Shown piece by piece: positions 14,702 through 17,160 of a DNA stretch of 17,160 bases (position 1 is its first letter; every line of letters begins with the position of its first letter). The stretch comes from SOKG01 sp964502665 (GTDB lineage Bacteria; Chloroflexota; Dehalococcoidia; SZUA-161): assembly GCA_964502665.1 (NCBI GenBank), contig CAZCXP010000042.1, forward strand, positions 1 through 17,160. The letters run 5' to 3'. The position numbers and the translations under genes are program-made. A model generated the notes under the pieces. That model ran no database searches. It saw only the letters and a program-made list of their open reading frames with translations, and was not told where the DNA came from.

Positions 14702-15027
14702 CCCTCCATCACCAGACATAACGCTAAGGTTACATAATTGTGTGGAAAACCCCTCGTTTTCTGTGGATATCTCCCTCCATTTGTGGATATCTCCCCTTTA
14801 GTTATGTCTTCTTTTTTCAAAGCCCCCTTTTATCCACCAGGCTTCCTTGAATGATGGCTGATTCCACAACCCCCCGATTTTCTCCTCAGCAACTCCACCA
14901 AATAAGGCAACGGTGAGCACTACCGTTTCCACATTTCCCACAGGCTTATTAATATTTATTTTACTGTGCTCTTCAACATAGATTATAATTAAGTAAAAGA
15001 TAGCAAGAAGATTCGTGGGGTTGATAA
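14702..15027. other. oriC: predicted chromosomal replication origin (oriC)
   Basis: A 326-bp gene-free interval between dnaA and obgE. DnaA-box-like sites (relaxed consensus TTWTNCACA): minus strand 14741-14749 (TTTTCCACA, exact), 14762-14770 and 14782-14790 (ATATCCACA, one mismatch each); plus strand 14830-14838 (TTATCCACC, one), 14925-14933 (GTTTCCACA, one), 14934-14942 (TTTCCCACA, one) and 14860-14868 (GATTCCACA, two). The three left sites point one way and the right ones the other. An AT-rich stretch follows (about 14945-15003, with CTTATTAATATTTATTTTAC), a suitable unwinding element. Position next to dnaA and a shift to G-rich plus strand on the right both fit. The boxes are imperfect, so extent and exact sites are provisional. 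Confidence 0.82.
14984..14989 (+). promoter_or_regulatory. candidate obgE -10 box inside the AT-rich origin segment
   Basis: A perfect TATAAT at 14984-14989, but the sequence 17 nt upstream (TTACTG 14961-14966) is a poor -35. The start would be near 14996, giving a leader of about 30 nt with GTGGGG (15015-15020) before TTG 15028. In an AT-rich origin such a match can arise by chance. Confidence 0.4.
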
Positions 15028-16122
15028 TTGATAGATCGAGTTGAGGTTTATGTAAAGGGTGGTAATGGTGGGAATGGTGTAGTCAGTTTTCGTAGGGAGA
15101 AATTCGTGCCTTTTGGGGGGCCTGATGGAGGAAAAGGGGGGAATGGAGGAAGCGTTTACCTGGTGGGCGAAGCAAGCATAGCTACTCTGCGAGGCTTGAG
15201 ATATCGAAAGCACTACAGGGCACAGAAGGGGGCTAACGGAAGCGGGCAGGATAAGGTGGGAAGGAGAGGAGAGGATCTGCTGGTTAAGGTCCCGTTGGGG
15301 ACAGTGGTTCGGCGCAAACAGGAGGATGGAAGCAAGATTCTGGTTGAGGACGTGGTCGATGAGGGCCAGCGGGTATTGGTTGCCAAGGGAGGCAGGGGAG
15401 GTTTCGGGAACGCTCACTTTGCTTCCTCAACCAACCAGGCTCCACGTATCGCGGAGAAGGGCGAACCTGGCGAGGAAACATGTCTGCTTCTCGATCTCAA
15501 GCTCATCGCGGACGTGGGCATCGTTGGCTATCCCAATGCGGGCAAGTCCACGCTGTTGCGTGCAGTGTCAAAGGCCAAACCAAAGGTCGCCGACTACCCT
15601 TTTACTACCCTTGAGCCTGTTCTCGGCGCTGTGGAATTAGGGTACCGGAGCTTTGTGCTGGCCGATATCCCGGGACTCATAGAAGGGGCGCATCGTGGCC
15701 TGGGTCTGGGATTCGACTTCCTGCGTCATATTGAGCGCACCAAGATTCTTATCCATCTCGTCGATGGCAGCTCCCAGACTCCACTTTCTGACGTGAGGAA
15801 GCTTGAAGAAGAGCTTGTGTCGTATGAGGCTGCCCTGAAGGACAAGCCGCGTATCATCGCTGTAAACAAGGTCGATCTGCCCGAGGTGCGGGATCGTGTG
15901 CCTGCGCTCAGGCGAGAGTTCAAGGACCTTGGGCTTCCACTCTATTTTATCTCGGCAGCGACTGGTGAGGGTGTTGAGGAGCTTATGAAGAGAACTTTGG
16001 AGCTAGTCTCTCAGGCTGACGCCGTCCCCTCTATGAAAACGGAGGAGGCTGAGTTCAAGGTTTTTCGGCCACGCCCTCTATCTCCCGGGACGGCTGCGCA
16101 TCGTGGGAGGAAGCATGGCTGA
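15028..16122 (+). CDS. obgE: GTPase Obg/CgtA lacking the C-terminal OCT domain
   Basis: A 364-residue GTPase for 50S assembly and stress signalling. The Gly-rich Obg fold spans 1-157 (KGGNGGNGVVSFRREKFVPFGGPDGG, then GGRGGFGNAHFASSTNQAPR), and the G domain about 158-328: GYPNAGKS (167-174), DIPG (213-216), NKVD (280-283), ISAATGEG (308-315). After EFKVFRPRP, where the OCT domain normally begins in bacteria carrying it, the protein runs only 14 more residues and stops. Neither alternative frame over the last 60 nt restores an OCT-like sequence, so it is a domain loss, not a frameshift. TTG start with GTGGGG 7 nt upstream; no better ATG is nearby. Its last 8 nt overlap nadD. Confidence 0.95.
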   Translation: MIDRVEVYVKGGNGGNGVVSFRREKFVPFGGPDGGKGGNGGSVYLVGEASIATLRGLRYRKHYRAQKGANGSGQDKVGRRGEDLLVKVPLGTVVRRKQEDGSKILVEDVVDEGQRVLVAKGGRGGFGNAHFASSTNQAPRIAEKGEPGEETCLLLDLKLIADVGIVGYPNAGKSTLLRAVSKAKPKVADYPFTTLEPVLGAVELGYRSFVLADIPGLIEGAHRGLGLGFDFLRHIERTKILIHLVDGSSQTPLSDVRKLEEELVSYEAALKDKPRIIAVNKVDLPEVRDRVPALRREFKDLGLPLYFISAATGEGVEELMKRTLELVSQADAVPSMKTEEAEFKVFRPRPLSPGTAAHRGRKHG

Positions 16123-16723
16123 ATCGAAGGTAGGAGTTCTGGGGGGTACATTCGATCCTATTCATCTGGGACATCTCATCATAGCTGAAGAGGTGAGGCA
16201 GAAGCTGGAGCTCGAGAAGGTCCTCTTCGTACCCGCTGGGCAGCCATGGCTGAAAGGGGAGAGGAACATCAGCGCGGCGGAGCACAGGCTGCAGATGGCG
16301 CTGCTGGCCACCGCCTCAAACCCCTATTTCAACGTCTCGACGATTGAACTTGAGCGCCCGGGACCCACTTATAGCATAGACACAGTTATCGAGCTGAAGG
16401 TCGGTCTGGGAGGTCGAGCTCAAGTCTATCTCATTGTGGGGTTTGACGCCTTGGCTGAGCTTCCCTCGTGGAAAGACCGCGGGGGCCTGGTTGAGATGTG
16501 TCAGGTGGTGGGGGTGAGGCGGCCAGGCTATGCTGACTTCGATTTGGGCTCGCTGGAATCCAGCATCCCCGGTGCCTCGGAGCGTATCATGATAGTCGAC
16601 GTCCCCGAGATCGATATCAGCGGTACCGAGATCAGGAGGCGGGTTGCCCAGGGGCTTTCCATCCGCTACCTGGTACCCGAGACTGTTGAAAGGTACATAG
16701 CGGAGCATAACCTTTACGTGTAA
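16115..16723 (+). CDS. nadD: nicotinate-nucleotide adenylyltransferase
   Basis: A 202-residue cytosolic enzyme converting nicotinate mononucleotide and ATP to deamido-NAD. GGTFDPIHLGH (10-20) is the nucleotidyltransferase HxGH signature; FVPAGQPWLKG, TYSIDT, LIVGFDALAELPSWKD and ISGTEIRRRV (about 167-176) are the other family motifs. ATG 16115 is chosen because GGGAGG (16105-16110) lies 4 nt upstream; GTG 16103, in frame, would add four residues without such a site. The start overlaps obgE by 8 nt, and its stop TAA forms part of the pyrE Shine-Dalgarno, so the three genes are likely one operon. Confidence 0.95.
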   Translation: MAESKVGVLGGTFDPIHLGHLIIAEEVRQKLELEKVLFVPAGQPWLKGERNISAAEHRLQMALLATASNPYFNVSTIELERPGPTYSIDTVIELKVGLGGRAQVYLIVGFDALAELPSWKDRGGLVEMCQVVGVRRPGYADFDLGSLESSIPGASERIMIVDVPEIDISGTEIRRRVAQGLSIRYLVPETVERYIAEHNLYV

Positions 16724-16737
16724 GGAGGGCGCGAGAA

Positions 16738-17160
16738 TTGACCACGGCAGACGATGAAAGGCTCCTCGAAGTCTTTAAGCAACATGCGGTCCTTCACGGG
16801 GATTTTACCCTCTCCTCGGGACTCAAGACCTCTTACTATTTTGATGGCAGGATGGCAACCCTGTGGCCGGAGGGCGCGTATCTAATCGGAAGGAAAATCT
16901 TCCATATACTGGCGGCAGCCGGGGCGGAGGCTGTGGGCGGAATGACCGTGGGTGCCGACCCGATCGTAGCGGCGGTGGCGGTGGTCAGCCACCTGGAGGG
17001 GAAACCCATCCCTGCTTTCATCGTCAGGGCGGAGGTCAAGGAGCACGGGACACAGAAGCGCATCGAGGGGCCGCTGAAAGCGGGGTCCCGGGTAGCCATT
17101 GTTGACGATGTCATTACCACAGGGGGCTCGGTGCTGCGGGCGATAGAGGCAGTGGAGGCG
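16738..17160 (+). CDS. pyrE: orotate phosphoribosyltransferase, 3' end beyond the window
   Basis: 141 codons are visible and the frame runs off the window edge. The enzyme converts orotate and PRPP to orotidine 5'-phosphate in pyrimidine synthesis. FTLSSGLKTSYYFDGR near the start, GGMTVGADPI, FIVRAEVKEHGTQKRIEG (the flexible catalytic loop, Lys and His present) and VAIVDDVITTGGSVL (PRPP motif, Asp123-Asp124) identify PyrE clearly. Start is TTG 16738 with AAGGAGG at 16722-16728 and a 9-nt spacer; no in-frame ATG or GTG lies before FTLSSG, and the nearby ATG at 16754 is out of frame. It begins 14 nt after nadD. Confidence 0.93.
   Translation, partial: MTTADDERLLEVFKQHAVLHGDFTLSSGLKTSYYFDGRMATLWPEGAYLIGRKIFHILAAAGAEAVGGMTVGADPIVAAVAVVSHLEGKPIPAFIVRAEVKEHGTQKRIEGPLKAGSRVAIVDDVITTGGSVLRAIEAVEA

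Noticed and set aside
16060..16122. Frameshift as the reason for the missing Obg OCT domain
   Set aside because: Both other frames were read and show no OCT-like sequence, and too little DNA remains before nadD to encode it.

Overview
The window looks like a bacterial chromosome segment from an uncultured member of the Chloroflexota, most likely Dehalococcoidia. The grounds are a DUF2298-type membrane protein tail, a GpsA whose dinucleotide loop reads GTTEWG (a departure I recall from Dehalococcoides GpsA), REP-like GTCATTGCGA...TCGCAATGAC repeats, and frequent GTG and TTG starts. A run of exactly 100 N at 5802-5901 shows that the contig is a scaffold, probably metagenome-derived. The taxonomic placement is inference from protein character, not a search result.

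Positions 1-4589 (plus strand) hold membrane-bound sugar-transfer genes: the end of a DUF2298 protein, a 399-residue polytopic GT-C-like protein, and a 981-residue fusion. The fusion joins a Gpi18/GT87-like mannosyltransferase to a GT39/PMT protein O-mannosyltransferase, with a discoidin-like beta-sandwich between them. Together they suggest lipid-linked sugar synthesis and protein glycosylation at the cell envelope. Positions 4590-4898 carry no gene but contain a REP/MITE-like inverted repeat and two copies of a 16-bp palindrome.

Positions 4899-10007 (minus strand) hold an SDR dehydrogenase cut by the gap, then a tight cluster transcribed leftwards: argF (ornithine carbamoyltransferase with two C-terminal TPRs), der, plsY and gpsA. 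All three junctions overlap by 4 nt (ATGA or GTGA). gpsA and plsY supply glycerol-3-phosphate and its first acylation; der serves ribosome assembly.

Positions 10021-10130 form a divergent promoter region. From there folC, fabF (with a 52-residue basic extension) and dnaA run on the plus strand. dnaA has a good promoter about 260 nt upstream and a hairpin-rich leader. The 326-bp gap after dnaA has several DnaA-box-like sites, a tandem 14-bp repeat containing two of them, and an AT-rich stretch; I interpret it as the chromosomal origin (oriC). To its right, obgE (lacking the OCT domain), nadD and a 3'-truncated pyrE form a compact plus-strand operon, and local base composition becomes G-rich.

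Most of the window is housekeeping. The unusual points are the ArgF-TPR fusion with HPLP in place of HCLP, the double GT-C fusion, the OCT-less Obg, the dnaA leader and the predicted origin. I see no phage, CRISPR, toxin-antitoxin or defence system.
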